Source of the DNA: Cinnamomum chago
Lineage: Eukaryota; Streptophyta; Magnoliopsida; Laurales; Lauraceae
Length of the DNA stretch: 64,000 nucleotides
Direction: 5' to 3'
NCBI GenBank assembly: GCA_038049695.1
Contig: CP142458.1
Span: forward strand, 66,063,501-66,127,500
Shown piece by piece: positions 10,830 to 24,585 of this stretch; positions within the stretch are counted from its first letter, which is position 1, and each line of letters opens with the position of its first letter. Both the position numbers and the translations under genes were made by a program. The notes beneath the pieces are model-generated. The model was not told where the DNA came from. It searched no databases and saw only the letters and a program-made list of their open reading frames with translations.

Positions 10830-12490
10830 TCAAAACCCCACCTCCACAACCACCACAAATTAACGAAAACCAAATAGAAAAAGATAAAAAGACTGATATT
10901 CTTCCTCCTTAAAAAACCCTCAAAACGAGAAGAAGAAAAACAAGAAAAGGAAGACGAAATTGAAATTGCAGAAAGAGAGAGATGGGTAGTAGCGGAAAAA
11001 CTAGGCCATCGGATCTCCTTCCATCTCGCACGAATCCCGAGGCAGAACCAACACACAAATGGTGTGGTTGCCACTCTGCTGGCGCTGACCCCCTTTTGCA
11101 ACAATTGCTGCTGTCTGATGTGTTCGTCTCGGTCTTTGTGCCCGAGGAGAAGAACTGAGTCTTCTTCCTCTTCGTTTCTTTTGCAGAGAACCAAGGAGGA
11201 GAAACTCACAAAGAACCATGCTTAGATGCCGTTGATCCGCAGCCTTATCACAAGATCTAAACCATCAAACGCATAAAGACAATGCCAATTGAAAGAACTA
11301 GCTTGTCCCAAAAGGAGGGATAATACAAGATTTGAAATTTGAAATTTGAAAATTTTATACCTAAAATAGTTGAAAGGGTAAATCAGTTATGAAAATTGTA
11401 TTCGGGGACCTCTCGCCAAAATATGTTTAGCTGTATGAACTACAGGCCTTAGAGGAAAAGTTGATGGACTTGAGGCATTACAAGACCTCTACTAGGGACC
11501 TTTCACTAATTTTCTCTAAAAAAAGGACATTCCAAGGAAACATAGTCTGTATAAGAGTGGAGACAATCTAATAATTTAATAAGTGCCCACACATCGAGTG
11601 AATTTCATTCAAAGATAGTTAACAAAATACACTTCAGACAGTTTGGAAATTATCATGAAATCTCAATTATAGCATTGGGCTTGACTCATATGTTAATTTC
11701 AATTGAAGTTAATAAGAATGTATATCATTTTAATGTTTATATATTTGCAATAATGCTCCAAGTCTCTCCGTTTCTTTACTAGATTTCCCAATATGAATTT
11801 GGTTTGTTGGAAATTTTTTGGACATAACGTGATTAAATGCCTTGTTTGTTTTACGAGAACTCCAAATTTCAACCAACTAAAGGGTATCAAATGACCTTTT
11901 GGAATTCAAGATATAATCTCATAGCATTTGCTAGAATTTCATATTCACCACCTAAGAGGAGAAGTTAGGAATTCTATTTAAATAACACCCTATTCTACCT
12001 TTTGACTTTAGTACATAAAAAAAAGAAGAGTCCAAACCCCAATTTCATTGTAATATGGATATATTGTTTCATCCTATCAACATTAATCAACTGTATAAAA
12101 TCTTATGCCAGCTAATGCACCATCTTAATTGCTTTTTTGGAATGAAAAAAAAAAAAAAAAGAAATTTTATACCGCTACTAAATGTTGATATGATGAAATG
12201 GTAACGATATCCCCCATGTTTCAACCAAACAAGAATCTGGACTTAAAAAAAAAAGGCACTTTCTTTTGCGAGCTTGGGGGGCCTGTCCTCCATCATCAAA
12301 GGGCCGAATTGACAGGCCTAGATGAGATCCACAAGATCAACGGACTCAGACGATGTGGCCCACATATCAAACTGGCCCTTGGCCCTTGGGTCCCACCAAA
12401 CCACAAATGCACATAAAACTACCAAAGTATCCTTCACACTAAAACGAATACCCTCAAAGAACCTCTCTTCCCTTTCCCGGTCATTTCTAC
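10830..12490. other. Intergenic, no gene supported
   Basis: A purine-rich stretch followed by a short open frame near 10982 looks like the 5' end of a gene, but nothing continues it. The rest is AT-rich. 12200-12480 contains pyrimidine-rich sequence leading into the SmE promoter. Confidence 0.5.
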
Positions 12491-12493
12491 TCT

Positions 12494-12508
12494 AGGGTTT
12501 AGGGTTTT
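12494..12508 (+). promoter_or_regulatory. Telo-box upstream of SmE
   Basis: AGGGTTTAGGGTTTT lies about 66-80 bp before the SmE start codon. Telo-box motifs are common in promoters of plant genes for ribosomal proteins, translation factors and RNA-processing factors, which suits this gene. Confidence 0.75.
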
Positions 12509-12573
12509 CGCAGTTCCCAGCAGAAGCCGAATCGAAGAGGAAGCAAAGATCTTTCAACCCTATTTTTGCAGCC

Positions 12574-15500
12574 ATGGCGACCACCAGAGTCCAGAGGATT
12601 ATGACCCAACCCATCGTACGTTCAAACACACAAACATCTCTTTCTCTTCATCATCTTCTCCATTCCTTTTTCTCTTTCTAACTTGTTCTCTTTCTGTTTG
12701 TTTTTGGGCTCGAAACAGAATCTTATCTTCCGGTTTCTTCAGAGCGTAAGTGAAATCGAATTTTCTCCGCACCCCATTTTGTGATTTTGTGTTTATTTGC
12801 AATTTTTCAATGGTTGGGCTTCTTGTTTGGGTGGATTTTTCTACAGAAAGCTCGGATTCAGATTTGGCTGTTTGAGCAGAAGGATACGAGGATTGAAGGC
12901 CGTATCATTGTAAGCATGCTTCGATCTCGGTTTCGTTGTTTGTTTTTGATTGTTTTTCTCTTTTGGGTATTCTGGATTTGGAGAATTGATGGTCAGTTTT
13001 GAACTTTTGTGGGGGTAGCTGATGGGAAATTTTGTATACTTGCATGGGTTAGTGCTTCTATGTTTGTTTGGAAAACTGCTTCCAACTGGGGCTGGATTAG
13101 TGTGGTTAAGTGCAGTAAGGTGGATATGTGAGGGGAAGAGGGGATGTTGTTTTGAGAAGTGCACGTAGGAAGTTCCGATCCTACGCTCCTTGGAAAGCTT
13201 TTGCGTACGAATTCGAATGGGGAATAAAACCTAGTATCTTTGCCTAATTGAGTTTTGAAAGGGGTTATTTTTAGTTGTTTGTCTAATTGTAAGATGCTCC
13301 GAATTTCTTGGATTGGGTTCCATGGACTTGTTGAAGTTGTGGGGTTCTGGAACATGAACAATGTCATTTGATCCAAGATGTGTGGAGGGTTGCAATTTAT
13401 TCCGCTTCATTTTCATTTAATACATATTCTCTTGTCCTACTCACCTATGTCTTGTTTATTTTTGCCTGACGAATGATGAGTATCAGTGGTGGAGTCAGTA
13501 ACTTGGGGCAGGAGCTGTAGTAGAGTAGGATCGGTGGTCATGGGACTACTAAGATGGGAGTTGGGATTGGGATTTATAAAGGGGATAATGAAGTTGGTGC
13601 CAACCAGATGGGGGACTCGGCTGGTTTGAACTGTGAATGTTATGAAATGGATGTTGGGCACCGCAACTAAAAGTTTCTAGCTTATAGACGAATACAGCAT
13701 GGATTATTGTGGATGGAGGAGATAAGGACCTTGAAAGCATAGGTTCCAGGGAGACATAATTGGGTAAAATGGTCGGTTAATGTGTGTGGGCCTGGGGATG
13801 GTCACTGGCTGAGATGCAGATGTGATATAATGGTGTGGTCCTCTGACATGTTATTAAGTTCTTGTGCCAGTGTTTGACCCGGTCAGCACAGCAGCCATAT
13901 TACCTGACCAAGTCCAATATGATTTGGTTTGTCGTATTAACTCAGTGAGTGCTCGTATCTTACTAGGATGTGATACTATGTTCTGTGTATATGAGGTCCA
14001 ATAAAGGGACGATCATGTTGAGTGGCGGGATTGAGGAATGTTGATCCAATGCATGATGGATTGGGGCTTGGGTGTTTTGAGTCTCACATGGTGAAGAGTG
14101 GGCCAGTTTGTTTGGGTCATAAAAGTAAATGATTTAAAATTACATGGCATATGATCCAGTTCATTTATAAGACTTTAAGCTTTAATTAATTTTTTGCTTC
14201 TGTCAATCATGTCTATAGTACATGTAATGACTGATGGGCATATCATTACATGTCAGACTTTACCGTAAGTGGTGACTTGCTATTTACTTGTAACTACGTT
14301 AAAGATGTTGAAAAGAACATCTTTCACATTTGGATTTTTATGGTAAGTATTAGTTGATGGATGCCCGGACTGTTGAAAATCAGGTAACTTCCTTACCTCA
14401 TTCTTTTGGTTGTAGGGTTGGGAAAATTCCTTCTAAGTATTTGGGGTTGCCTAAGAAATATTTATGGGTTTCGGTGGTGGAACGGATCGACAAAAAATAA
14501 AGTTCTTGGAAGGGAAGGTATTTGTCTATGGGTGGTCGGATTACTTTAATTAACTCGGTTCTATCTAGCATCCCTATTTGTTTTCTTTCTTGTTTCAAAT
14601 GTCCTAAAAGTGTTATGCGATGAATTGAAAAAAATCAGCAGGATTTTTTTTTTTTTTGTAATGACTCTATTGATAAAAGAGAGTATCGCTTGGTTAAATG
14701 GGAGACACTGTTCAAACCTATTGTTCAAGGTGGTTTGGACATTGGTTCCATTGATAGAAGTTAACAAAGCTTTACTTGGGAAGTGGCTTTCAAGGGTGGG
14801 GGAAGCTGGGAGCAGGAAATTTTTTTCTTCCAAGGGTTGGGTTATGGATTGGGAGATCGGAATGGTTTTGTGGCGGAGACTGCTGGGATGGTATTGGTTA
14901 TGGTGGGGACTGGTTGTGGCTATTGGTAGGGAATGGGGCTAATGTGTCTCAGTTTGGAGTGATGGGTGAATATGGTAGATGGGTTTGATTTGTGTATTTG
15001 GTGATGTTACGGGGATGGAATGGGGTGGATGGATGTATAGGGGTAATCAACGCTGACGATTGGGGATCGTTCGGCTCTGATACCAATTGATGCAATCGTA
15101 GGGTTACGATCGCAAGTGCTGGGGCACAATTAGGGTTCTCACCGGAACAATCACTCGATGAAGACAATCTGCAACGAACCCACGCAGGGAAACTCTTATT
15201 AACTCCAAAATCTGAGATCATTGATCTCTATGATGCTCTATTTATAATAAAAGATGCTTAATTCCTAAGAAACAATCCTAATCAAACTTAGAAACAAAAT
15301 AATAATCCTATTCAAATTAGAAACTAGTCCTAATTACAATCTTTGCTATAATTAAAACTAATAACAATTAAGCAAAACTCTTAAGCATCAATGGGTCCCA
15401 CGTGTTGCCCATGATTGTCTCACGTTGGCAACTGTTGCTGCTGCATCAGATTCACTGTAGTTTTGCTCACAGTGTTTGGGTTGGCCATTCTTAATTTGTT

Positions 15501-18251
15501 TGCTTTGCAATGGGTTATGCCAAGACATGTTGACGATCTGTTTTGCCAATGGAGGATGGGGTGCAAGTTTGTTTGTGGTAAACTTCTTTGGAAATTAGTG
15601 TTGTATGCTACGCTTTGGAAGTTATGGTTGGAAAGGAATAATAGAGTTTTCCGGAACAAAAGTCATTCAGTGGAGGATATTGTTGAATCCTTTATTTGGT
15701 TTGTGTCAGTGAGTGCACATGAGAGGGAAGAGGTGAGGAAGAAGGGGGGGAGGGGGGGTTTGTTTTCATGTGAAGCCCTTGCATAAAGTTTCGTGGATAA
15801 GCCCTCTGATGGGAGTGCTTAAATTAGAATTTGATGGTAGCTTTTCAAAATCTCTTAATAAAGGAGGAATTGGAGGTGTTATTCGTGATGGTCTGGCAGA
15901 ATTGTTCTAAGCTTTTTAGGACCAGTGAAGTCCTTGGATGCAAATGATGCTGAAATTTTCACTCTTTTGATTGTTTGTTGTGAACTATCTAGATTGGGGG
16001 AATTAATGTTATTATTGAAGATGATTCTTTCTTGACGATTCAATGGGGTTCAGGAAAGTTTTGTTTTCCATGGATATCGGCATATTGGGTTGAGAAGATT
16101 TAGTTTATCACAAGTCAGTTGTGTGCTTTATTTCATCACACTTTATGGGAGGCAAATTCTGTAGCTGATAATCTTGCAAAGGAGGAAGTTTTTTGTTCTT
16201 CTCTGCCTTTTGATGTTTAATTTCTATTTTCTATTTAGTTTTGTACCAGTTTTTACTTTTTAGTTTGTTTTGAGAGCAATACATTTTTTACTATTATAAA
16301 AAAATTAAGTGATCTATCTTTCAAGTTTCAACGACTTGATACTGGCCAATAGGATCCTAGGTGATCCAGTATATGCACTGGACCTATTCTTGGTCACATA
16401 TTTGTCATGGCCAATTACCTTGACCACACCGGTAAATGTCTTTCATGAAATGGCTAAACCACAGGATACTGGTTATCCTCTTTCTCAACCCCAGCTCTAA
16501 CATCTACTTGAATCCATATGATGTCCAGTTGTTTCTGTGAGGCTTGTGAATTTTATATTTAGAATTGAGTTCCTTATTTCCAGTGCTTCATTGATGCCCT
16601 TTTATCACTCGTAAACGCACTGGATACATGATTCATGACAACCAACAGTACATGCCGAAGCAATTTGTCCAACTGTGTTACTAATCAACAAATACCTGAT
16701 GTTGTGGGGTCAGAAGGGATCTATTTTCTATGGGGTTTGTTGCATTTGTGTTTCATATCTAACATATATTTTAAAATAATCCATATATGTCCAGTTGTTT
16801 CTGTGAGGCTTGTGAAACTTATATTTAGAATTGAGCTTCTTATTTCCAGTGCTTCATCGATGCCCTTTTATCACTTGTAAACGCACTGGATACATGATTC
16901 ATGACAACCAACAGTACATGCCGAAGCAATTTGTCCAACTGTGTTACTAATCAACAAATACCTGATGTTGTGGGGTCAGAAGGGATCTATTTTCTATGGG
17001 GTTTGTTGCATTTGTGTTTCATATCTAACATATATTTTAAAATAATGCATGGGAACATTTAGACTTTTGGAGTCCTTATCCAAGAAATGCGATTAAACAA
17101 TGAAATTGACCTGAAACATTACCAATATGGAAAAAAGCCAATTTTTTTTAAATGGTAATTAGCTATGTTTCAACTTATCAGTAGATAGGTAATTGCTATG
17201 TTTCATTTCATATTTAGCATGTATGGTTTCACAATGTTGAAGATAACTAGGTGTATCCTTAGCTAGTCAGAGGGTGACAACTTACAGCATGTATTCATAT
17301 GCGAGGGAAAGAGAATTTATCATTTTAACATACATACATGCTCATAGGTTTAGTGCTCTTAGCTTTGTTGGAGCCCTTTTTTTATTTTTTTTATTTTTTT
17401 TATTTTTAAAGTGAGGGGAGTAGAACTCTTTTAAGCGAGCCCAAGATGGGATAAGGCTCTGATAATGATTATTATTATTATTATTTTTATTTGAAGATTG
17501 AGTTCATTTCAATCTTTTGATTTTCCTAATATGTTGCTTACTTGAGACCTTTTTGCATTAGTAGAAAGAAGTATATGGCTACTACTTAGTTTGAATTTGC
17601 CAGTATTGAAAGCGACGACAATGTCATTCTTTATTTACGACAACAATCTTTGTGATTCTTTATTTATGCTATTTTTGAGGAAAAAAGTTATTTTTTTACA
17701 TCTACATTTATTAGTATTTAGGAAACATATATAACAACTTAATGAGTTGTGGGCCGCTTAGAAAATGTTGAGAATTAGCAGATCTTTGTTACATAATATA
17801 AACTGTGATACAAGTAAATCTGTATAACTTGCGAGATATATTTGCATGTAATAGTATAATTTATGGGTTTTGTTTGTAGCTTTGTTTCTGGACCTGAAGT
17901 CTTAAATGCTAATTTACTGATTTCTTGTGAATTTTGTAGGGGTTTGATGAGTACATGAATCTGGTTCTGGATGATGCTGATGAACTGAACGTCAAGAAAA
18001 ATACTAGAAAGCCATTAGGTTGGTCAAGACATGTGCAACTGCTGTGTTTCCTTCCCTATTTCCTTCGTTAATTTTTTTTTTTTTCTGAATTTTCATGATA
18101 TTTTCTTAGGGCGGATTCTTTTGAAAGGAGACAATATCACTCTGATGATGAACACGTAAGTGAACTGAAAGTTCTCCCTCGATCATGCATAGTTTTTCAT
18201 TTTGCCTCCTAAAATTTTGACATTTCTCTTGTGCTTGTCAGGGGGAAGTGA
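12574..18251 (+). CDS. SmE: Small nuclear ribonucleoprotein Sm E
   Basis: SmE is one of the seven Sm proteins that form the ring on U1, U2, U4 and U5 snRNAs; it acts in nuclear pre-mRNA splicing after snRNP assembly. Six GT-AG exons, 12574-12615, 12719-12745, 12847-12909, 17940-18018, 18110-18155 and 18242-18251, encode 88 residues, the usual full length. The product starts [13 protein letters not shown], carries the Sm1 motif ([15 protein letters not shown], then [13 protein letters not shown]) and the Sm2 motif ([13 protein letters not shown]), and ends NTGK. The start context GCCATGGCG is strong. The last exon encodes only the final three residues. Introns are about 86-103 bp except intron 3, which is 5030 bp and full of transposon remains. 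All splice sites and reading phases fit, so the gene looks intact. Confidence 0.97.
14385..16300 (+). pseudogene. L1-type LINE relic in SmE intron 3, with RNase H region
   Basis: Translated fragments in several frames follow the order of a plant LINE ORF2 C-terminal part. At 14410-14650, [33 protein letters not shown] and a CPKSVMR-like stretch follow the reverse transcriptase; then [11 protein letters not shown] near 14755. After an interruption comes [14 protein letters not shown] at 15610-15655. At 15800-15895, [10 protein letters not shown] and [10 protein letters not shown] match an RNase H-like domain, with ADNLAKEE near 16160. Stops and frameshifts break every frame. A stretch ending in A-rich sequence near 16300 may be its 3' end. 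It lies in the same direction as SmE. Confidence 0.85.
15073..15390 (-). mobile_element. LTR and primer-binding site of an LTR retrotransposon, minus strand
   Basis: GGCTCTGATACCA at 15073-15085 is the reverse complement of a tRNA-Met primer-binding site. Two bases further begins TGATGC (15088), matched by GCATCA ending at 15390, giving a 303-bp LTR with inverted TG..CA ends. On the minus strand it contains a TATTATAAATAGAG-like TATA region. It interrupts the LINE relic; the rest of the element and the second LTR are not recognisable, so it is truncated. The class is probably copia or a TRIM, an inference from the primer site and LTR size. Confidence 0.75.
16513..17048. repeat. Two-copy tandem duplication, period about 266 bp
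   Basis: TCCAGTTGTTTCTGTGAGGC at about 16524 recurs at about 16790, and everything through TATTTTAAAATAAT repeats with only a few changes. It lies in SmE intron 3. No coding content. Confidence 0.93.
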
Positions 18252-21200
18252 TAATTTTAATCCGAGGTATTTGTAGTCTGTGAAGGTGAGTGTGCTGTAG
18301 CTTGTTACAAAAGCATGGTGGCTAACATTCTCACTTACCTAGTAGAGGCGAACTATGTTGAATCAACCTAGGTTATATATGATGGTTGTAAACACTTACT
18401 CAAAGTAGCTTTATTGCCTTCTGTTCCTTAAGAACCTACTCATAGTTGCTATTAAGCTTCGAGCATATGCTTTGTGTTGAGCAAATTGGTTTTATGTATC
18501 ATTTCGGTTGCCTTCATTCATAGCCAGTTGACATTGTTTTCCTTGGATTGTTGGCATTGCTTCTTATCCTTTGTAGTTGCTTCCTGTTTACTGTTTTAAA
18601 AGATATCATGCTAGTTGGCTTAAATACAATCTATGTGGCCACTTTGAATTAGGGATGGATGACCTATACTTAATGAGTCATCGGACTCATCGGGCATTGA
18701 ATAAAACTTACAGCAAATGAGATGGTTTGACATGGTTGAAATGTATACTCCTAGTTGAAGTTTGTGCCTCCCCACCCTGAATTTGGCTCTATTTGAACTG
18801 GGAGTTATAGTCTTGTGGGTTGATACTGGGCTTGGATTAGAGGCCTTCCAATTTTTTGAGACATAGGTCCATATTTCCTAGAGGTCGAACAGGGTGGTCC
18901 ATTTTATCCTGACATTTAGTACTTTCTGGCTTAGTAGTGGCAGGCTTATACGCAAGTGCCACACGGTTGGTGTTGGACAGGTCTGAGACCTAGATGCTAC
19001 TCTATTGGCAGGCCTTAAAGTATTCAATTGAGGTAAATAGGTTGCCATGTACATCTGATGTATTCCAGCCTAACTGGCAAAGATCCAGGGAAAATTAGGG
19101 TTCTTTGTGGTGTTGGGATGAGGTGGTGCAGGATATGCTATCTACACCACTAATATTGGTTTGCTTCTTTGGCTTATGCCTCCGTAATGACTATTAAACT
19201 GCTTTCCCTTATTCAATGTGGCTGTCAAATATATTTAACTCTTGGTATTTGATATAAACTAGCCCCAAATGAATTTTCATTTGTCATAATGTTTTTAGTA
19301 GTGTTAGGGAGACTCTCTCTCTCTCTCTCAGCTAACATTTTTATGGCTCTAATGTCACAAGCCAACTTTTGTGCTCTCTCTCTTTTCACCCTCGACATCT
19401 CTTATTTTATGATATAGCGCCACCTTTAGCTGCAATGTTATTGGGCTTTTTTTTTCACACGACAGTTTTAGCTCTTTGATGGTAATTACGACACCCCTAC
19501 CGGCAAAGATGCTAGCTGGACCTAATAGGGCCTTAAGTAAGTCTCTCTGCTGAATATGCAATCCCACCCATTTTTTATGGACTCACTTCTTGGCTGGAAC
19601 TGCCATTAACATTCTGTGTCAAAATACTCCTCGGGAGTGCATATCATCTTAAACATTACCTATCCCTACAACTTTAAGTCACTGAGCTCCTTTCCTGATT
19701 CTAACCAAAATGAAAAATAGACATGCCTTAAATTAATCACTTTTAGAACCAAATCAGCCAGAAGGACATGGTTCATTATAGTTGATCCTTGAAAATCCTT
19801 TCATCCTTTGACGGTTTTCCACACCTTATTATTTCCATGCTGATTATGTTTTCTGCAGAAAATAGAAACTGAAGATTGTTTTTCTCTTTATTTTCAGTTT
19901 CTATTTTTTGGTGCCCCAGTAGATCTTTCCCTTTGAACTGTGTTTCTATCTCGTGTAAGAGTCCAGAAAATGGTTTTCAACCTCCTGGGTCTGCTGCTGC
20001 TTTCCACAAAAAATTGCAGAGAATGCCTTTACCTCAGAAAATGAATACTGAATAACATGTCAACACTGAACAACGGAAATCGTTCTCCCTTGGAAATCAT
20101 TTTTATTTCCCCCTGAAAATGCTCCACAAACATACCATAACTGATCACAAGAGGTAATAATATTAACAACAGAGGCCCTCCTCCTTAGAAGGGCTTCCGC
20201 CTTCCGATTCCAATCTTTCATCAGGGCTTGGAAAGACAGGTGGACAAACCAATTGAAGGAAAGAAGTGTAAGAAAGTGGTTCTGGATTAGGGTTGTTGAA
20301 CACAGCAAATATTTGGTGAAGATACATTCCTTTCTTTTTTAGGTGTTTGATCTTGACTTTAATTTTATATTGTAAGCCCAAATGAAAGTTTGATCTGCAG
20401 TGGATCCTAAGCATTCAGGCTGCTACAGTTGGAAGACAATTCAATATTTTAAACAATGGATGAGAAAAGAAGGTTTATATGTGAACTCAACATGGACGAT
20501 AAGGGCAACTTTTCTATGTACTTTGATTGGAAAGAAAGCATGGTTGTTTCCATGCAAAGAGATTCTTACACGATATCCTGAAGCAGTAGAATCCTTAAGA
20601 ACAAGGTTCCACACATTCTTCCCACAGGAATTTCTCTGGGGTTCTTAATCAACAAACACCATCTTTGCTTGGAAATGTGAAAGAGTACAATCATAGAACA
20701 CATTGGACAAGTGAGTGTCCCATAGCCTAACTCCTTTCAAGAAATAGATAATTCTTTATGGACTAAAAACACTGTCTGCAGAGCACTTGACCCATGTAGT
20801 CGTTAAATATAGAAATAGATTTTGGAACATGGGACTGTGGAGATAGAAAGCCCTGCATTCATGTTTTGCTGCCATATCTTTCCTCAACAGTGCTTATTGT
20901 TCTTTCTCAAATCTCCACTTTGTTAGAACATCCAGAATCTCTCTTAAATTTCCAATTCCATGACTTCATTATCTAGTGGGAGTTTGCGTTTCCATTTAAT
21001 TTGGAAATACTTTTGTTCAGTCACTCTTCCCATTCCAAAATGTCACTCCACAATTCTTAATTAATGTTTGTCACCCATACTGGTGTTCTAAACTAGAATC
21101 CTAAATATTGGGTTCTAATAGACACAGACATTATGTAGGGTTGATTTTATGATGGTTTTCTTTACCTGACAGGACTTCTTTTCCTGTTAAGAGTTTCTTG

Positions 21201-21890
21201 CCGTTTTTTTGGTCATCGATTATCAACTCAAATAAGCTCTTTTGGCCATTCTTATGGGGAGGCATAACATAAACAAATCCCTGCTTGCCTCTGATGATAT
21301 TGTGAAAGGATTTACTCCGGTCGTTTGGCATAATAGCCCCTCCAGCTGTGTTGAAAACCTGTTGTGCGATTTCCATTATGGAAAAAGATTATCCTTGCCT
21401 GCTTTTACACTATCTGTTCCTGTCTTCTTGTGTTTGGCATCTTACTTGGGGGATAAGGGGCATGTTGTCGCTCTTCTCTAATCAAATAGCCTTGTGTTGG
21501 CACCTTGCTATCAATATCTCATTGCAATTGCCTGAGTTTGCTTTCAGGCATCTTTCTGTGACTTGACTCTTGACTCCGAAGGTGGTAAAATTTCTTTTTC
21601 TGAACACATGCATAGTATTCCACGGAGTTGTCCTTTGCACTGAGTCACTGTATACGGTTTCCTTTGCTTGACTTAGCTTTTATGAAATCAAGCTTCATGC
21701 CAAATCTGTACCCCACCCTACTTCGGAAGCAAACATTGTTTCCACCACGGGTCATTGTGGTTGAGGAGATGCGACTTTGCCGCACCCACTTTGCCTAATG
21801 AAATGTGGTTACGGCCCCTAGCAACTCAGTTATAATTGTGGACAGAGATATTATTGAGTTCCATGTGTTTCAATTCAAGGAAGTGATCAC
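18252..21890. other. 3' flank of SmE and intergenic, no gene seen
   Basis: Contains a CT microsatellite at 19312-19329. Open frames such as the 82-codon one at 20400 have no recognisable domain. No splice-supported gene could be assembled. Confidence 0.55.
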
Positions 21891-21894
21891 CACC

Positions 21895-22358
21895 ACCACC
21901 GAAGGCTTCTCCCAACTACGTTGGGGTTAGCTACATGAATTTTGTTTCTCCATTCCGATCTATCCTTTTTCTTTATTTTTATTTTTTTTATAACTCCATT
22001 CCGATCCTATCTTAAGCTAAATCCTCGGATATGATGCACTTTTTCTGATTTACTATCATTGCTTCCATCCGCATTCTCTTTGGCCTACCCCCTGGTGGGC
22101 CATCCACCTACATAGAGAAACTTTTCCTCACTGATACCATTACTTGCCTGCGTTGGACATGTCTAAAGCATCTCTAATGAGTTTTACTTATTTTATCACC
22201 TATTGATATTATTATTAAATGCTTCCGAAAGCGCTCATTTCTTATTCTATCTTTCCTAGTTTTACCGCATAGCCACTTCAACATTCTTAGCTTTTGCTAT
22301 ACTCATTTTGTAAACGTGTTGTTTCTTGATTGACCAACATTCTGCTTATTATGTAGCA
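21895..22358 (-). pseudogene. RTE-clade LINE relic, C-terminal end of reverse transcriptase ORF
   Basis: Minus-strand translation, with frame changes, gives the typical end of plant RTE LINEs. Starting near 22345 are a KKQHVYKMS-like stretch and RMLKWLCGKTRKDRI, then GDKISKT, FRHVQRR, a VDGPPGGRPK-like stretch, SEDLA, and IHVANPNVVGRSL at about 21905. Several stops and frameshifts show it is dead. The order and spacing match the family closely, although I could not run a search. Confidence 0.88.
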
Positions 22359-22359
22359 A

Positions 22360-24540
22360 CACATGAGGTGCTGATTCCTCCACTATAGCACTATAGCTGA
22401 ATAGTGTCCACAAATCGGCTCATGTTGGTGTTTTAGCCACCCCATCTTATCTAGAATGTACTGATGACTTACAGTTCAATCCACATTATTGGAAAACCAG
22501 AGATTCTGACTTTAAACACATTTTAGTTCATAATCCAGTTTTATAAGTTTAAAATGGCTCCTGTACTCATTGATTTTCTCGAGTACACATGGCTTGAGGT
22601 TCTAGTCCATGGACTCCCATTTGTAGAAAGTGATAGGATCTTCCATCAAGTCCATGGATTCTTATGTGATTCAGCCAATGAGAGTTGCCCTAATTGGTAC
22701 ATGGCATCGACTGAAATTCTACCATGCATTATCATATGATAGTTCAATTCCTCAGTCTGAAGTCAACAGTAATCATAATCAAGGCTTCATCCTTCCATAT
22801 CTAGACTTGGCTTTTCTAGGTCTAAAAGTTATCTTGGAAACTGAGTTACTATTTTACCCTACTTTTTCAAACACTGAATTGTGGTTATCACAATCTTGAC
22901 TGTAAATGCAATTGAAGTCGAGTCCCTCGGGGAAAACGTCATCATCACATCATTACAGCATTGCCCATCTGGGGTTGAGTAGAAAAATTGATTTGACACT
23001 TTCAACTTTAATGACTTTATGAATGATGGGAATTGTTTTCCTCCTTTTAAGAAGTGAGTGCTTGATAGTATTTAGATTTCTGTTTGAAGGGTGATTAGAT
23101 TGGTTATAATGGTGAATTTTTCTCTTTAGATTTCTTTTTGTTGTGGATGAAACGTATGGGGAAAAAACTCACTGCTTCTAACGTGTTATATCATGGTTCA
23201 CCCTGTTGTTTCCTTTTCTTTTGATCTTTGTCTCCACTTCTTTGATAGATGTGACCTGTAGCATTGTTGTCATATGTATTTATATTCAGTTGGAAATATA
23301 TGGAGACATAGATGTACAATGCAATGTGTTGGCTGAGTATTTTCTTCTGGCATGTCTTGGGGACAGTTGGCCCCATCAGAGATTCAGGTTGGTATGGTGG
23401 GAACCAATGTGGACAGCAATTAGAGAAATAAAATCTCCAATGGTTTGAGTGGTGGGTATTTTGCAGTTGATCAATATCTCACCTTATCCATTGAGACTGA
23501 CACCAGAGTAGCAATTTGGGTCACTGAACTATGGGCTTCTCTTGTCCCTTTGCTTGAACAAACTGTAGATTCTCTTTGCTCGATCATTAAAGTACTTTCT
23601 CCAAAAAGTTTAGGTTGTATGGACCCATTTTTTTTTTTTTTTTTCTTGCTTGCGTAGATCTGATTGATAATTGGATCTGGTTTTGTGCCAATGGTTCAGG
23701 TCAGGTTGGGTCAGGTCAGATTGGTACCAATCATCATCAATGCTTTGTTGGGGACGGCTATATTAAGAGAATTTCAGTTTATCCGTCATCAAATCTTTAG
23801 ATAAGCTGTACTTATTTAAATCTATTGTTACTATTTTCATCCATATTCTCAAGTAGGTACCGTTATAGAGGCTCTTAACTATCAACTCTAAAAAAAAAGG
23901 AACAAATTTTAAGAACGTGCATGGGCAGATGGATATACTTGCTCCAATATTAAGATCAATCCTTATCATCAAATAGTTGATTTTGGTAATGATTCAACTG
24001 CTACCTGTCTTCTTAAATTGAGTCTCTATCAAAAGTGGGGCTACACTTGGAAAATAATTGAACTTTCAAACTCCCTAAAACAGGAGTGAATACCATTCGA
24101 TCACAGGATCTCTTAGGCCTTGGCATTATTCCAACTCTACCCATGTTGCCCATCCAACTCAAACTTCAAAATCCAGTCTTTGCTGCTGACGTGGTGGGCC
24201 ATTATTGGTCCACTCACGGTCACCCTGCAACAAAGGTGATAAGACGATTCAGGCTCATATGTATGACCCTTGTGTGAACTGTTTATACCACCATGCTGAA
24301 GTTTACAAATGAGACACATTAGTCTGGTGCTGTAGCATATTGCTTGGCTGGAGTGAGTTGTTCCAATTATATCGCCCCAGGCCTTGGGGGATATCTACAG
24401 GGGTTATTTGTTTGCGCTCATTTACGCATGTAAATATTAAATGTATAATGTTATTGTGTGAACACATTTCTTTGCGCTCAAGTACTCATGGTGTGTATTT
24501 TGGTGTGAAAATAGTTCATAAATGGGGTTATTTTCACACT

Positions 24541-24543
<3 letters not shown>
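22360..24543. other. Intergenic, no gene seen
   Basis: Short open frames only, none with a recognisable domain; a poly-T tract lies at about 23628. Confidence 0.55.

Positions 24544-24582
<39 letters not shown>
24544..24582. repeat. (AT)n microsatellite
   Basis: About 39 bp of alternating AT. A GTGTATTTTGGT(G/T)TGAAAAT motif and its surroundings occur on both sides (about 24494 and 24675), suggesting that the microsatellite sits within an older local duplication. Confidence 0.9.

Positions 24583-24585
<3 letters not shown>

Noticed and set aside
10982-11158. Plus-strand open frame starting MGSSGKTRPSDLL after a leader-like purine-rich stretch
   Set aside because: No recognised family, and no splice-linked continuation; may be a gene fragment but cannot be shown.
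20400-20648. 82-codon open frame
   Set aside because: No recognisable domain or gene structure around it.
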